Below, piece by piece: positions 54,770-63,707 of a stretch of 64,000 nt of DNA. Source of the DNA: Planctomycetales bacterium (GTDB taxonomy: Bacteria; Planctomycetota; Planctomycetia; Isosphaerales; Isosphaeraceae). A program made the translations under genes and the position numbers. Every line of letters starts with the position of its first letter. Positions within the stretch are counted from its first letter, which is position 1. The notes below the pieces were generated by a model, which was not told the origin of the DNA, did not search any database, and saw only the letters and a list, made by a program, of their open reading frames with translations. The stretch is from positions 62,001 through 126,000 of the forward strand of contig DAIDKV010000097.1 in the NCBI GenBank assembly GCA_027449865.1. The letters run 5' to 3'.

Positions 54770-57586
54770 TCACGCTGCCAGGTCATCCAGCTCGTCGGGG
54801 TCCCGGAGCGGCCGCAGACACCCCTGCCGGATCGACTCCTTGAAGGCGAACTCATACCGGCCGAGCACGTTGATGTGGTCGAGGAGCAGTGGCGAGAGCC
54901 TTCCGACGTCCTCCGGCTGGACCAGCCCGCCGGAGGTACGGATCTGGGCCAGGGCTGCGTCCAGATACCGGGTGTTCCACAGCACCACCGCGTTGACCAC
55001 CAGGCCCAGCGCCCCGAGCTGGTCCTCCTGCCCTTCGCGGTAGCGCTGCCGCAGCTCGCCGCGCTGGCCGTGGAAGATCGCCCGCGCCACGCTGTGCCGG
55101 CTCTCGCCTCGATTGAGCTGCGTGAGGATGCGGCGGCGATACGCCTCGTCATCCAGATAGTTCAGCAGGTACAGCGTCTTGGCCACACGGCCCAGCTCGC
55201 CGATGGCCCGGCCCAGTGTCGAGGGGCGGCCGCCGCCCTGGAGACCGCGGACCAGCTCCGTGGCGCCCACCGTCCCCATCTTGAGCGAGCCGGCCACCCG
55301 CAGCAGGTCGTCCCAGTTCCACGCGATCCGAGCGATGTTGATCCGCTGGCGGGCCAGGCCGTTGAGCGCGCCGTGGTCGGCTTTGGGGTCGATCCGCCAG
55401 AACCGGGACTCGCCGAAGTCGGCCAGGCGGGGGCTGAACTGGTAACCCAGGAGCCAGAACAGGCCAAAGACCAGGTCGCTGTAGCCGGCGGTATCGCTCA
55501 TGACCTCGTGAGGCCGCAGGCCGGTCTGCTGCTCCAACAGGCACTCCAGGATGAACAGCGAGTCCCGGATCGTGCCCGGCACGACGATGGCATGGAAGCC
55601 GGTGAACTGGTCGCTGGTGAAGTTGTAGTAGGTGACACCGCGGTCGGCGTTGAAGTACTTGCTGTTGGGGTCGGCGTTGAGGGTGCGGACCGGGACGACG
55701 AACCGCAGGCCGTCGGCCGAGGCCACCTCACCACCACCCCACGCCCGGGCCAGGGGGATCTGGGCCTGGTAGTCAACCAGCCTAGCGTTGGCCCGGGTGA
55801 TGGTCTCGGCGCGAATGTAATTCTGCTGGACCCAGGAGAGCCGGCCGCGGGTCAGGGCGGGGACATCGGGTCGGACCAACGGTTCCAGCCCGATGTTGCA
55901 TGCCTCGGCCAGGAGCACGGCGCAGAGGCTCAGGTCGAGATCGGCGACCCGGCCATCACCCTCGCTGATGTGGCGGAACTCGCTGGCGAAGTTGGTCCAG
56001 GCCTGGATCTCCAGGAGGATCTCGGTCAGGTCCACACGGGGCAGCCGCGCCGTCACGCCTCGACGCAGCTCGATCAGGCTGGCGGGCTCGTCCAGCTTGT
56101 CCAGGGGCGTGAGGGTCACGACGTCGCGGCGACCGCTGTGGTCGATCCTCACGGCGGCATTAGTCGGTAGGTTGCGGGCCGTCCGCCGGTAGGCTTCGTC
56201 GAGCTGCTCGCCGAGACGTTTCAGCTCCTCGGTCGGCGTGGGCGAGCGGCCCAGCGTGCGGCAGACGCGCATCCGCACCTTCTCCCAGGCCGGCCCTTGC
56301 AGGAGCTTGGCGTGGGGATCGCCCCAGCGGCGACTGGCGGGCGCGAACAGGTCGCGGCGTCGAAGGCCGTCCTGGAGCCGCTCCAGCGCGCAGAACGTAT
56401 AGAGTCGGCGATCGAGCTCGCCCCCCGCCCCGAGCACCAGCCGTTCCCAGGCCGGCGTCAGCAGCGCCCGGGGTGCCTGGCTCATGTCGGGTCGCTTCCG
56501 GCCCTCGATGGATTTGAGGAAGTGACCGCGTCGCGCACGCGTCGGTCGGCGCAGCCCGGGTCGAGCACGACGAGGCACGCCTGGCGGAGCAGCAGTGCGG
56601 CGCGGTCCAGGTCCTTGAGCGTCCGGAGGCGGCGTTGCTGGCCGGCGTGTTCGACGCGGGCGAGCATCGCGGTGATCAACTGGTCGAGCAGGTCGAGGGC
56701 ATCGTCGAGCGCCGTGGTCTCCTCCACCTGAGCGAAGGCCAGTAAGGTCGCGTGGCGGCGTGGCGGCGGCATGCGGGCGATGGCTTGCGCGCGGGCCGTC
56801 GTAGCAGACCGGGCCAGGGCCTGGACCCGCACCGGCGGCACGCCGGGAAGGTCGATGTGGCTCACCCCGAGGGCCCGGATCTCCTGGAGTCGCTCGATGG
56901 CCCCGACCAGGCTCGCGACGCTGACGCGGGTCGGGGCGCGGCGGAGTCGCTCCAGGGGCGATTGCCGGGTGCGCTTCATCGGCGACCAGCAAGGTCTCGA
57001 GGCGAGCGATTTGTCGCGGTTTGAGGGCTCGTGCCAGGGTGTGCCACAGTCGCGTGGCCGCCCTGTCGCGGACCTGGGCGACCAGCCGGGCCAGGACGGT
57101 GACGCCCGGCAAGAGGACCTTGCGCTCGACCAGTCGGGCCGGGGCCAGGTCGAACAGGACGCTGGGGCGTTCGGTGCTGATCCAGGCCCGGTTGGCGAGC
57201 CAGCGGGTCAGGGCCGCGGCCTCGGAGCCCTGGTGGAAGTCGCGGTAGCCGTAGTGGCGGCGGATCTCGGCGGCGTGGTCCCAGCGCTTCTCCCCCGTGG
57301 CGTAGCGCCTCAAGCCCTCGGTCTCGGAGATGCCCAGTTGCCGGGCGACGTAGGCCACGACGCCCGGTGGCACCTCGGCGGGGTTGGCCAGGAACGTGCC
57401 GAGGAATCGCACCGTGCCGAGTTGCACGGCGAACCCCAGACGGTTGTGGTCTCCTCGATGCCGGTCGATCAGGCCACGGTCCTTGTCACTGAGGTGGAAG
57501 TAGCGTTCGAGCTGGGCGGGCGACGGCTCGCCCGCGTAGCGGCCGTAGCGGCGTTGCTGCTCCTCCGTCAGGAAGTCGACGGGCAT
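54770..57586 (-). pseudogene. tnpA: Tn3-family transposase tnpA with internal frameshift and probable deletion
   Basis: The frame from ATG 57586 (MPVDFLTEEQQRRYGRYAGE) stays open to 54770, giving 938 residues, but its middle is out of frame. Residues ~200-355 are nonsense rich in Pro and Arg, while the real Tn3 sequence (RQSPLERLRRAPTRVS to LRTLKDLDRAALLLRQAC) continues in another minus frame over 56520-56975. The original frame resumes at FLKSIEGRKRPDMSQAP, apparently after loss of several dozen residues that normally separate these blocks in the family. The DDE region is intact (SADGLRFVVPVR, SDTAGYSDLVFG, GQEDQLGALGL). The enzyme is therefore probably inactive, unless the shifts are sequencing errors. 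Confidence 0.85.
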
Positions 57587-57803
57587 GGCAGGTCCCCTTC
57601 CCGGAACCTGTTCCCTCACCCCGGCATCGAGTGCCAAATAGGGTTCCCCGCCCGAGGCATCCATCGAACCCGGCAAAATCATCGGCTTCCCGGAGCCGAT
57701 ACCCGGTGTCAAAATGGGTAGATCCTAATTGGCATGAACCAAGGACGCAAGCCGTGATGGCCTACCGGGGCCGTCGGCCCAGGAACGGATCGAAGGGATA
57801 GAC
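57587..57803. other. Divergent tnpA/tnpR intergenic region, probable res site
   Basis: 217 bp between divergent transposase and resolvase genes, the usual place for res and both promoters. One clear inverted repeat is present, ATCGGCT (57681-57687) with AGCCGAT (57694-57700). Subsites were not resolved by eye. Confidence 0.5.
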
Positions 57804-58391
57804 ATGATCGCCTGCTATTGCCGCGTCTCATCCGTGCGTCAGAAGACCGATAGCCAGAAGCCCGGGGTCCGGCGCTGGCTCGAGGGTAACGGAATCAATC
57901 CCTCCACCGTGGAGTGGTTCGAGGACAAGGAGACTGGGCAGACGTTGAAACGTCCCGAGTTCGATCGGCTGCAGAAGGCCATCTTCGCAGGCAGGGTCAA
58001 GACGGTCGTGGTGTGGAAGCTGGACCGGCTCTCGCGCCGCCAGCGAGACGGCGTGGACCTGCTCGCCGACTGGTGCGAGCGTGGAGTCCGAGTGGTCGCC
58101 GTGACCCAGCAGATCGACCTGAGCGGGGCGGTCGGGCGGATGGTGGCGAGCGTGTTGTTCGGGCTCGCGGAGATCGAGTCGGAATACCGGCGAGAGCGGC
58201 AAGCGGCCGGGATCGCCGTGGCGAAGGAGCGGGGCGTTTATCACGGCCGGCAGCGAGGCACGACCAAGGCCCTACCGCATCGCGCACGTGAACTTCGTGG
58301 CCGCGGTCTCACGGTACCGGAGATCGCCACCGCCTTGGGCGTCAGCCGGCGGACGGCTTTTCGATACCTAACCGCCGAGACGCCGTCGTGA
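57804..58391 (+). CDS. tnpR: Serine recombinase (Tn3 resolvase)
   Basis: 195 residues, the size of Tn3-type resolvases. The N-terminal catalytic motif IACYCRVSS holds the active Ser, and VVVWKLDRLSRRQRD with the LDRLSR motif supplies the conserved Arg residues. VASVLFGLAEIESEYRRERQ forms the long E-helix. The C-terminal HTH reads LTVPEIATALGVSRRTAFRY. It resolves cointegrates at res in the gap to tnpA. It appears intact, so the element could still be resolved if a transposase is supplied in trans. Confidence 0.92.
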   Translation: MIACYCRVSSVRQKTDSQKPGVRRWLEGNGINPSTVEWFEDKETGQTLKRPEFDRLQKAIFAGRVKTVVVWKLDRLSRRQRDGVDLLADWCERGVRVVAVTQQIDLSGAVGRMVASVLFGLAEIESEYRRERQAAGIAVAKERGVYHGRQRGTTKALPHRARELRGRGLTVPEIATALGVSRRTAFRYLTAETPS

Positions 58392-58767
58392 TCGGTTGAG
58401 TTCTTGAGCGGACCCAGGGAGTCACTTCAAGCACCACGGCCAACAATCGCTCCGTAAAGTGCTGCTGCATTTCGTGTTGCGCAGCTCCCTGTGGCCTATC
58501 GGACGAGGGCCTCTGCTGCCTCGCCTCCTTCTCCCTGGGGGGATTCCCGGCCTCGCAGTAACCGGGTGCTCCACTTTTTCTCAACCCCATGCAGCAAAAT
58601 CGCCCGCCAAGCCACTCTTGAGTAGACCGTCCGTGAGGATGGTTGAGACTTCACGATTTGCCCAAGACGCTCGGTTCCGACCTCGTCGCCGTCAATTGAC
58701 AGGTCCCATGCCAGGATCAGTATTTGTGTAGGATTCAAGCCCTGATCCACTTGGAGTGGAACCCCGC
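58392..58767. other. 376-bp gap between resolvase and sigma-factor genes
   Basis: No gene recognised. It must hold the promoter of the cargo operon. The junction between the transposition module and cargo lies here, but no clear ECF-type promoter or repeat was found by eye. Confidence 0.4.
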
Positions 58768-59316
58768 ATGACCGACGAGGAGTACGTAGGGCTCTGTCTC
58801 GGCGGGAGACCGGAGATGTTCCGCCACCTGGTCCTACGTTACGAGTCTGCCCTGTCCAAGCATCTGGCCGGACGGCTCGGCGACGAGGAAGCGGCGGCCG
58901 AGGCCGCCCAGGAGGCGATGGTGCGCGCCTATTTCGCCCTGCCCCGACTCAAGAAGGCTGGCTCCTTCTTCCCATGGTTGCTGGGCATCGCGGAGCGTGT
59001 CGCACGGGAGATGCGACGGGCACGGCGGCGTCATCCCGCCCCGCTGGACTTCGACGTGGCTTCGGCCTGGGCCGAGTCCGAGTTGCCCATGCAGGACCCT
59101 GATCCGGATCAGGAACTCGGGCGGGCGGTGGCCGAACTCCCCGAAGCGTACAAGCAGGTCATCCTGATGCGATTCTACGGGGGTCAATCCTGTGCCGAGA
59201 TCGGTTGCAACCTGGGGGTCTCGCTCGGGACGGTCACGAGCCGTCTCTCGCGGGCCTACGCCATGCTCCGGGAGGCGCTACGCTCGCAGGAGCAAGATGC
59301 GGAGGTCGAGCCATGA
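58768..59316 (+). CDS. ECF-type RNA polymerase sigma factor
   Basis: 182 residues from ATG 58768; GTG 58756 is an alternative. The sigma-2 region (about 15-85) includes MFRHLVLRYESALSKHLAGR, AAAEAAQEAMVRAYFALPRL and FPWLLGIAERVAREMRRARR. The sigma-4 region (about 115-172) has LPEAYKQVILMRFYGGQSCA-EIGCNLGVSLGTVTSRLSRA, a typical promoter -35 HTH. There is no sigma-3, as expected for ECF factors. Its stop overlaps the start of the anti-sigma gene (ATGA at 59313-59316), so the pair is co-translated. It probably drives its own operon. Confidence 0.93.
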   Translation: MTDEEYVGLCLGGRPEMFRHLVLRYESALSKHLAGRLGDEEAAAEAAQEAMVRAYFALPRLKKAGSFFPWLLGIAERVAREMRRARRRHPAPLDFDVASAWAESELPMQDPDPDQELGRAVAELPEAYKQVILMRFYGGQSCAEIGCNLGVSLGTVTSRLSRAYAMLREALRSQEQDAEVEP

Positions 59317-60806
59317 CCTGTGCCCAATGTGAGGACCTGCTCGCCGCCCGTTTCGATGGGCTGCTGGATGAGGCCGCCGAGCGCGAATTCGCGGCGCACC
59401 TGGCCGCCTGTGAAACCTGTCGGATGGCGCTGGACGAGACGCGGCGGCTTGTCCAGCGGCTGGAGGAGGACGGCCGAGGCGTCGTCCCCTCGATTGCTTC
59501 CGCGGTCATGGATCAGATCGTTCACGAACAGGCGATGCGGCTGAGGAGCGTCGGCATGATGAAACACGTGGCGAGGATCTCCATCGCGGCCGCCGTCCTC
59601 GTTGGCCTGGGTATCGCCCTCCTGTACGGGATGTCCCGGCCCATCGGCGGGCGCGTCTATGCCGCCGACCTCTCGGTGGCCCGCGAGCAGGCGGAGCGCG
59701 CGAGGAGCGCGACGTGGAAGGTCTCCTACTTCTCACGGTTCGAGGGCCCCGCAGGTGTAGGCAGCCGGTGGTTCCGGCACACGCCCATGGTTCAGCGACA
59801 CGCTTACAAGGCCCCGGGACGCTATCGTGTCGAGATGCTCAATGCAGACGGAGAGGTCGTGTACGTCCGCATCGAGGACCAGACCAGCCGGGCCGAGCTC
59901 GCCATCAGCCACAAGACCAAGACAGCGACGCTCAGATACCTGGCCGAGTCGTCGCACCCCCCGCACGGCCCGTTCGAACGATACCAGGAGATGATGCGGC
60001 GCGAGGACCTCCGGTCACTCGGGAAGGAGGAGGTCGCGGGCCGGCCGGCGAACGGCTTCCGATTCGAACTCCGCACCGGCCTGCTCGGCGAGTATCGCAG
60101 TTTCGATTTCTGGCTCGATGCCGCGACCAAGCGGCTGATCCGGTGTCAACAGCCCGGGGGCGACCTCTTCAACGCCGCCGAGATCGTTCGCGACCGCGGC
60201 TGGGATGTGTCCGAGGGTGAGACGATCGAGTACGCGGGGAAAGTCTTCAAACGTGCACCCGGGGGCGTGGGCGACCAGGGCAGCATCGCCAGCGAGATCG
60301 CGTTCGACGTCGAGCTGGACGACGCGCTGTTCTCGCTGGTGCCGCCGGCGGGGTATGCCCTCAAGGCCGTGGAGCCGCCCCCGATCGCCGAGAAGGATGT
60401 CCTTGAATTCATGGGCGTTGTCGCCGACTACTACGACAAGACGTTTCCCGATCGCATGCCCCAGTTCGCCCAGAGCTCGAAGGAGGATCTCGAACGGCTG
60501 AGGCGGGCCCAGGAGGCCGTCCGCCAGAAGCGGGGTGCGTCACCCGCCGAGGTCAAGTTGGTGGACCTGATGAACCGATGGTGGCAGACCGGCATCCCCG
60601 GCCCGGGCCCGATGCACGTCTTCATCACTCAGCAGATCACCGAGGGGAGCTGGAAGTACCTCGGGAAGGGCGTGAGGCTCGGCGACAAGGACCGGATCAT
60701 CTGCTGGTATCGGCCGAGGGGCTCGCGGACCTATCGCGTCGTCTACGGCGATCTGAGCGTCAAGGACGTCGGACCCGAAGATTTGCCCTTGCCCGTCGGG
60801 CGGTAG
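59313..60806 (+). CDS. Zinc-finger anti-sigma factor with large periplasmic domain
   Basis: 497 residues. The N-terminal anti-sigma zinc finger has His29-x3-Cys33-x2-Cys36 (HLAACETC) preceded by Cys3 and Cys6. One membrane helix follows at about 88-107 (RISIAAAVLVGLGIALLYGM). The outside ~390 residues start ADLSVAREQAERARSATWKV and contain beta-strand pairs (GRYRVEMLNADGEVVYVRIE, AGRPANGFRFELRT) reminiscent of the LolA/RseB lipoprotein-binding fold. The protein would hold the sigma factor at the membrane until an envelope signal is sensed. The sensing domain is unusually large for this class. The downstream WD40 gene starts 260 bp later. Confidence 0.88.
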   Translation: MTCAQCEDLLAARFDGLLDEAAEREFAAHLAACETCRMALDETRRLVQRLEEDGRGVVPSIASAVMDQIVHEQAMRLRSVGMMKHVARISIAAAVLVGLGIALLYGMSRPIGGRVYAADLSVAREQAERARSATWKVSYFSRFEGPAGVGSRWFRHTPMVQRHAYKAPGRYRVEMLNADGEVVYVRIEDQTSRAELAISHKTKTATLRYLAESSHPPHGPFERYQEMMRREDLRSLGKEEVAGRPANGFRFELRTGLLGEYRSFDFWLDAATKRLIRCQQPGGDLFNAAEIVRDRGWDVSEGETIEYAGKVFKRAPGGVGDQGSIASEIAFDVELDDALFSLVPPAGYALKAVEPPPIAEKDVLEFMGVVADYYDKTFPDRMPQFAQSSKEDLERLRRAQEAVRQKRGASPAEVKLVDLMNRWWQTGIPGPGPMHVFITQQITEGSWKYLGKGVRLGDKDRIICWYRPRGSRTYRVVYGDLSVKDVGPEDLPLPVGR

Positions 60807-61066
60807 CCCCTCGGGCGGGGGAGTCGTTCCCCCGGCCGCTCGTCGGCCGGCGAGGCATCCTCACCGGATCCCGCCGCCGAGGCGTGATATCCGTGATCGA
60901 GATGAGCCCACGCGCCGCCAGCGTCCAGCCGGGGGTGTCGACCGCTCGTGCGCGAGTCGCGGCGATCGGGCAGTGGAGAGCGTGGATTGCGTGCGGGTGT
61001 ACGACGGCACGCCGGGTCGGTCCCGATCGAGATGTCGCCAGCCTTTTAGATCTTTGGAGACTTCAA

Positions 61067-62191
61067 ATGACGACAGGATTGATGTTGACCGCTGCGCTGC
61101 TGGCCGTCCAGACCGGAGGGGGCGAGCCCCAGCCGGTCATCCTGAAGGCTGACCAGGCGGTCTACCGCCTGGCATGGAGGCCCGACGGCAAGGAGATCGC
61201 CGTCGTCGGGGTTGGTTTCGATCGGAAGGCGAAAGCGATGAAATGCACGCTCGCGTACTGGGACGCGGAGAAGCGGAAAGTCCGCCGGTCCCTCGACGTG
61301 GAGAGCACGATCCGGTTCGAATCGATTTCTTACTCCCCCGACGGGAAGATGCTCGCCGCCGCCGCCATGCGACCTGCGGGCAAGTTCGCCTATTCGGTGC
61401 GGTTGATCGACGCGGAAACGGGAGCGACGAGGAGGACAGTCCCGCTCCGGGGGAGCGTGCGGAGTGTGGCCTATTCGCCCGACGGCAAGGCGGTGGCGAT
61501 CGGCGGGCAAGAGATCCCGAAGCAGCTCACAGGAGTCCCGCTCGTCCGCACGGTGCAGCTCTGGGACGTCGAAAAGGAGAAGACGGCTCGAGAAATCCGG
61601 CAGGAACTCCGCATCGATGACCTCGATAAGTCCGGTCATCTCGATGGCCTCCGAGACCTCCGATTCTCACCCGACGGCAAGCTCCTAGCCGCCGCGGACG
61701 TCGATTTCCGCGTGCGATTGATCGACGTCCAGACCGGAGCCGTGCGGCAGGCGCTCGCGGGCCACACCGAGGTCATCCTCGGGCTCGCCTTCTCCCCGGA
61801 TAGCAGGTGGCTGGCGACCGCCGGGTTTGACGGGACAGCGAGGATCTGGGACGTGCAGACGGGCAAGGAGATCCGGACGCTGCAGGGGAATAAGGGCCAG
61901 GTCTGGAGGATCGACTTCTCCCCGGACGGTCGGTTCCTGGCCACGGGCGGCATCGTCGTCGCGGACGGTGCGGGGAGCGGTGAAGTGATTCTCTGGGATG
62001 CCCACTCCGGGCAGCCAAGGCGGACCTTGCCGGTCGAGAAGGGGAGCCTCGGGACACCGGCCTTCTCGCCGGACAACCAGGTCCTCGCCGTCGGTGTGGG
62101 GACAGAGCAAGGCGCCGGAGCGATTCAACTCTGGCCGCTCCGCGACCTCCTGCCGGAGCGTCGAGCGTCGAGCAAAGGAGGTAACCGATGA
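61067..62191 (+). CDS. WD40 repeat protein
   Basis: 374 residues from ATG 61067 with GGAG eight bases upstream; longer open frame to 60578 overlaps the anti-sigma gene and is not coding. A weak hydrophobic N terminus (LMLTAALLAVQTGG) could be a signal peptide. At least five WD40 blades are visible by their SPDGK turns and WD ends, e.g. SYSPDGKMLAAAAM, AYSPDGKAVAIGG, RFSPDGKLLAAADVD, AFSPDSRWLATAGFDGTARIWDVQTGKEI and FSPDGRFLATGG. Such propellers usually serve as protein-binding platforms. Its stop overlaps the next gene (ATGA at 62188). Confidence 0.9.
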   Translation: MTTGLMLTAALLAVQTGGGEPQPVILKADQAVYRLAWRPDGKEIAVVGVGFDRKAKAMKCTLAYWDAEKRKVRRSLDVESTIRFESISYSPDGKMLAAAAMRPAGKFAYSVRLIDAETGATRRTVPLRGSVRSVAYSPDGKAVAIGGQEIPKQLTGVPLVRTVQLWDVEKEKTAREIRQELRIDDLDKSGHLDGLRDLRFSPDGKLLAAADVDFRVRLIDVQTGAVRQALAGHTEVILGLAFSPDSRWLATAGFDGTARIWDVQTGKEIRTLQGNKGQVWRIDFSPDGRFLATGGIVVADGAGSGEVILWDAHSGQPRRTLPVEKGSLGTPAFSPDNQVLAVGVGTEQGAGAIQLWPLRDLLPERRASSKGGNR

Positions 62192-63543
62192 GAATCCGAT
62201 CGGTCTCTGCGCACATCCGGCTGGCCCTGGTGACCGCCCTGGGCATCCTTGGCCTGGGAAGGCCCGGGGTGGCGCAGGTCGCCGAGCCGGCCGCGAGGAT
62301 CACCGTCGGGCCGGCGACGCAGGTGAGCAAGGCTCATGAGAAGCGGCCGCACGCCGAGGTGATCCTCGCCGCCGAACCCGGCGAACGCGGTCGTCTGCTG
62401 GCCGGCTCGATGGTTCTGGACCTGGGAACGGGAAGCTCCGTGGTTGCCTACGCGTCCAGCGACGGCGGAAAGACATGGGGACTGGCTCTCGAGAAGAAGG
62501 CTGAGAAAGGGGGACCCTCTTACTTCGACCCGGCCGTTGCCTTCGATCCGGACGGGGTGGCCTACTTCGCAGCCTATAGACCCGGCCTCGAAACCGACGT
62601 GCGACGCATGCCCCAACCCGCCCTGGAGATCACTTCCTCCCGCGATGGCGGCCGCACATGGGCGGCGCCCTTTGTCGCCGAGAATCGTGCGGACCGTCCC
62701 TTTCTTGTCGTGGACTGCACCAATGGTCGGTTTCGAGGCCGGGTCTATTGCACCGGGACTTCCGGGGGGCTTGTCGTTTGGCGGTCACGCGACGGGGCCA
62801 GGACTTTCAATCCGCCCACCCGCCTGGCCTGCAAGGGCTCCACTCAAGGAAGGACCTTCGGCCAAGGCGTGGTGCTCTCCGACGGCACGCTCGTCGTGCC
62901 GTATCGCGTGCTGACCAAGGCGACCGACCAGCAATGGTCGCTCCGGGTCCAGAGGTCGGACCAGGGCGGGGAGTCTTTTCTCGGGGAGCAGTCCCTGCGC
63001 GACTACCGCGCGGGCGTCGGTGACCTCCCCATCATGGCGGTGGACCAGGGGAGCGGTGCCTTCAGGGACCGCCTGTACCTGGTTTGGTCCGAGCGGACCG
63101 AGGCCGGGCTGCGCGTCATGCTGACGCTTTCCAAGGACAAGGGGGTGAATTGGTCTGAGCCTACGGCCCTCAGCGATGAGGCCGGCGTTGCCGGGGGAGA
63201 GGAAGCAGCCAGGCGCCGCGCCTTCCTGCCGTCGGTCGCGGTGAACCGGGCGGGCGTCGTCGCCGTCTCATGGTACGACGGCACGCTCCGCGGAGGGACG
63301 CTCCGCAGCCACGTCCGCCTCCGGGCCTCACTCGACGGCGGGGACACCTGGCTGCCGAGCGTCCACGTCACCGAGTTCGTCGGCCAAGGCGACCCCGAGG
63401 TGGCATCGACGCCGGGTTCCGAGAGCTGGTTAGGCGACACGGCGGGCCTGGCGGCCGACGCCTCGGGCGGGTTTCACCCGCTGTGGATCGACAACCGAAC
63501 TGGAACGAGACAGGTGTTCACAACCACGGTGATTATCAAATAG
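62188..63543 (+). CDS. Secreted Asp-box (sialidase-like) beta-propeller protein
   Basis: 451 residues. The signal peptide (about 1-30) is IRLALVTALGILGLGRPGVAQ with an A-x-A-like cut near 29. Four Asp-box repeats are seen: SSDGGKTWG, SRDGGRTWA, SKDKGVNWS and SLDGGDTWL, typical of the sialidase/BNR propeller. Conserved sialidase residues such as the RIP motif and catalytic Tyr/Glu pair are not obvious, so enzyme activity is uncertain. It ends 120 bp before the right inverted repeat and is the last cargo gene. It shares the Asp-box theme with the giant protein at 39745 but not its other modules. Confidence 0.85.
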   Translation: MRIRSVSAHIRLALVTALGILGLGRPGVAQVAEPAARITVGPATQVSKAHEKRPHAEVILAAEPGERGRLLAGSMVLDLGTGSSVVAYASSDGGKTWGLALEKKAEKGGPSYFDPAVAFDPDGVAYFAAYRPGLETDVRRMPQPALEITSSRDGGRTWAAPFVAENRADRPFLVVDCTNGRFRGRVYCTGTSGGLVVWRSRDGARTFNPPTRLACKGSTQGRTFGQGVVLSDGTLVVPYRVLTKATDQQWSLRVQRSDQGGESFLGEQSLRDYRAGVGDLPIMAVDQGSGAFRDRLYLVWSERTEAGLRVMLTLSKDKGVNWSEPTALSDEAGVAGGEEAARRRAFLPSVAVNRAGVVAVSWYDGTLRGGTLRSHVRLRASLDGGDTWLPSVHVTEFVGQGDPEVASTPGSESWLGDTAGLAADASGGFHPLWIDNRTGTRQVFTTTVIIK

Positions 63544-63662
63544 ATGAAAATCGGCACTCTCTTTTCGGACCTCGCTCAGGAGGGTGGCTCGCACGTCCAA
63601 GGGGCCGGCGTCCAGCACAACCCGAACCCCGAAGGTCCAGCGACCTGCGGGCACCAGGAGGG
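63544..63662. other. Non-coding strip between cargo and IRR
   Basis: About 120 bp with no gene. A minus-strand frame starting in the inverted repeat (63687) runs through it but has no support. Confidence 0.5.
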
Positions 63663-63702
63663 CCTTGCGCCGGTTTTTGTGGTTCATTGCTACTCACGGG
63701 CC
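63663..63702 (-). repeat. Tn3-family terminal inverted repeat, right (IRR)
   Basis: 40 bp. Read inward from the right end it gives GGCC, then CGTGAGTAGCAATG, a variable middle, and AAAACCGGCGCAAGG, the same conserved blocks as IRL at 54727-54765. Outside it lies TCACT. Confidence 0.92.
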
Positions 63703-63707
63703 TCACT
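63703..63707. repeat. Target site duplication, right copy (TCACT)
   Basis: Identical to the 5 bp at 54722-54726. Read on the minus strand it is AGTGA and contains the TGA stop of the flanking gene. Confidence 0.9.

Larger units (their letters stand above)
54727..63702. mobile_element. Tn3-family transposon with ECF-sigma/anti-sigma/WD40/Asp-box cargo
   Basis: 8976-bp element delimited by 39/40-bp inverted repeats and a 5-bp direct duplication TCACT. Inside are tnpA (minus), a divergent serine resolvase gene (plus), a likely res site between them, and four cargo genes reading rightward: ECF sigma factor, zinc-finger anti-sigma factor, WD40 protein and secreted Asp-box protein. No resistance or catabolic gene is seen. 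The perfect duplication and well-preserved ends suggest a fairly recent insertion. Confidence 0.93.

Noticed and set aside
63430-63687. 85-residue minus-strand frame ending the transposon
   Set aside because: It starts inside the inverted repeat, overlaps the end of the Asp-box gene and has no recognisable features.
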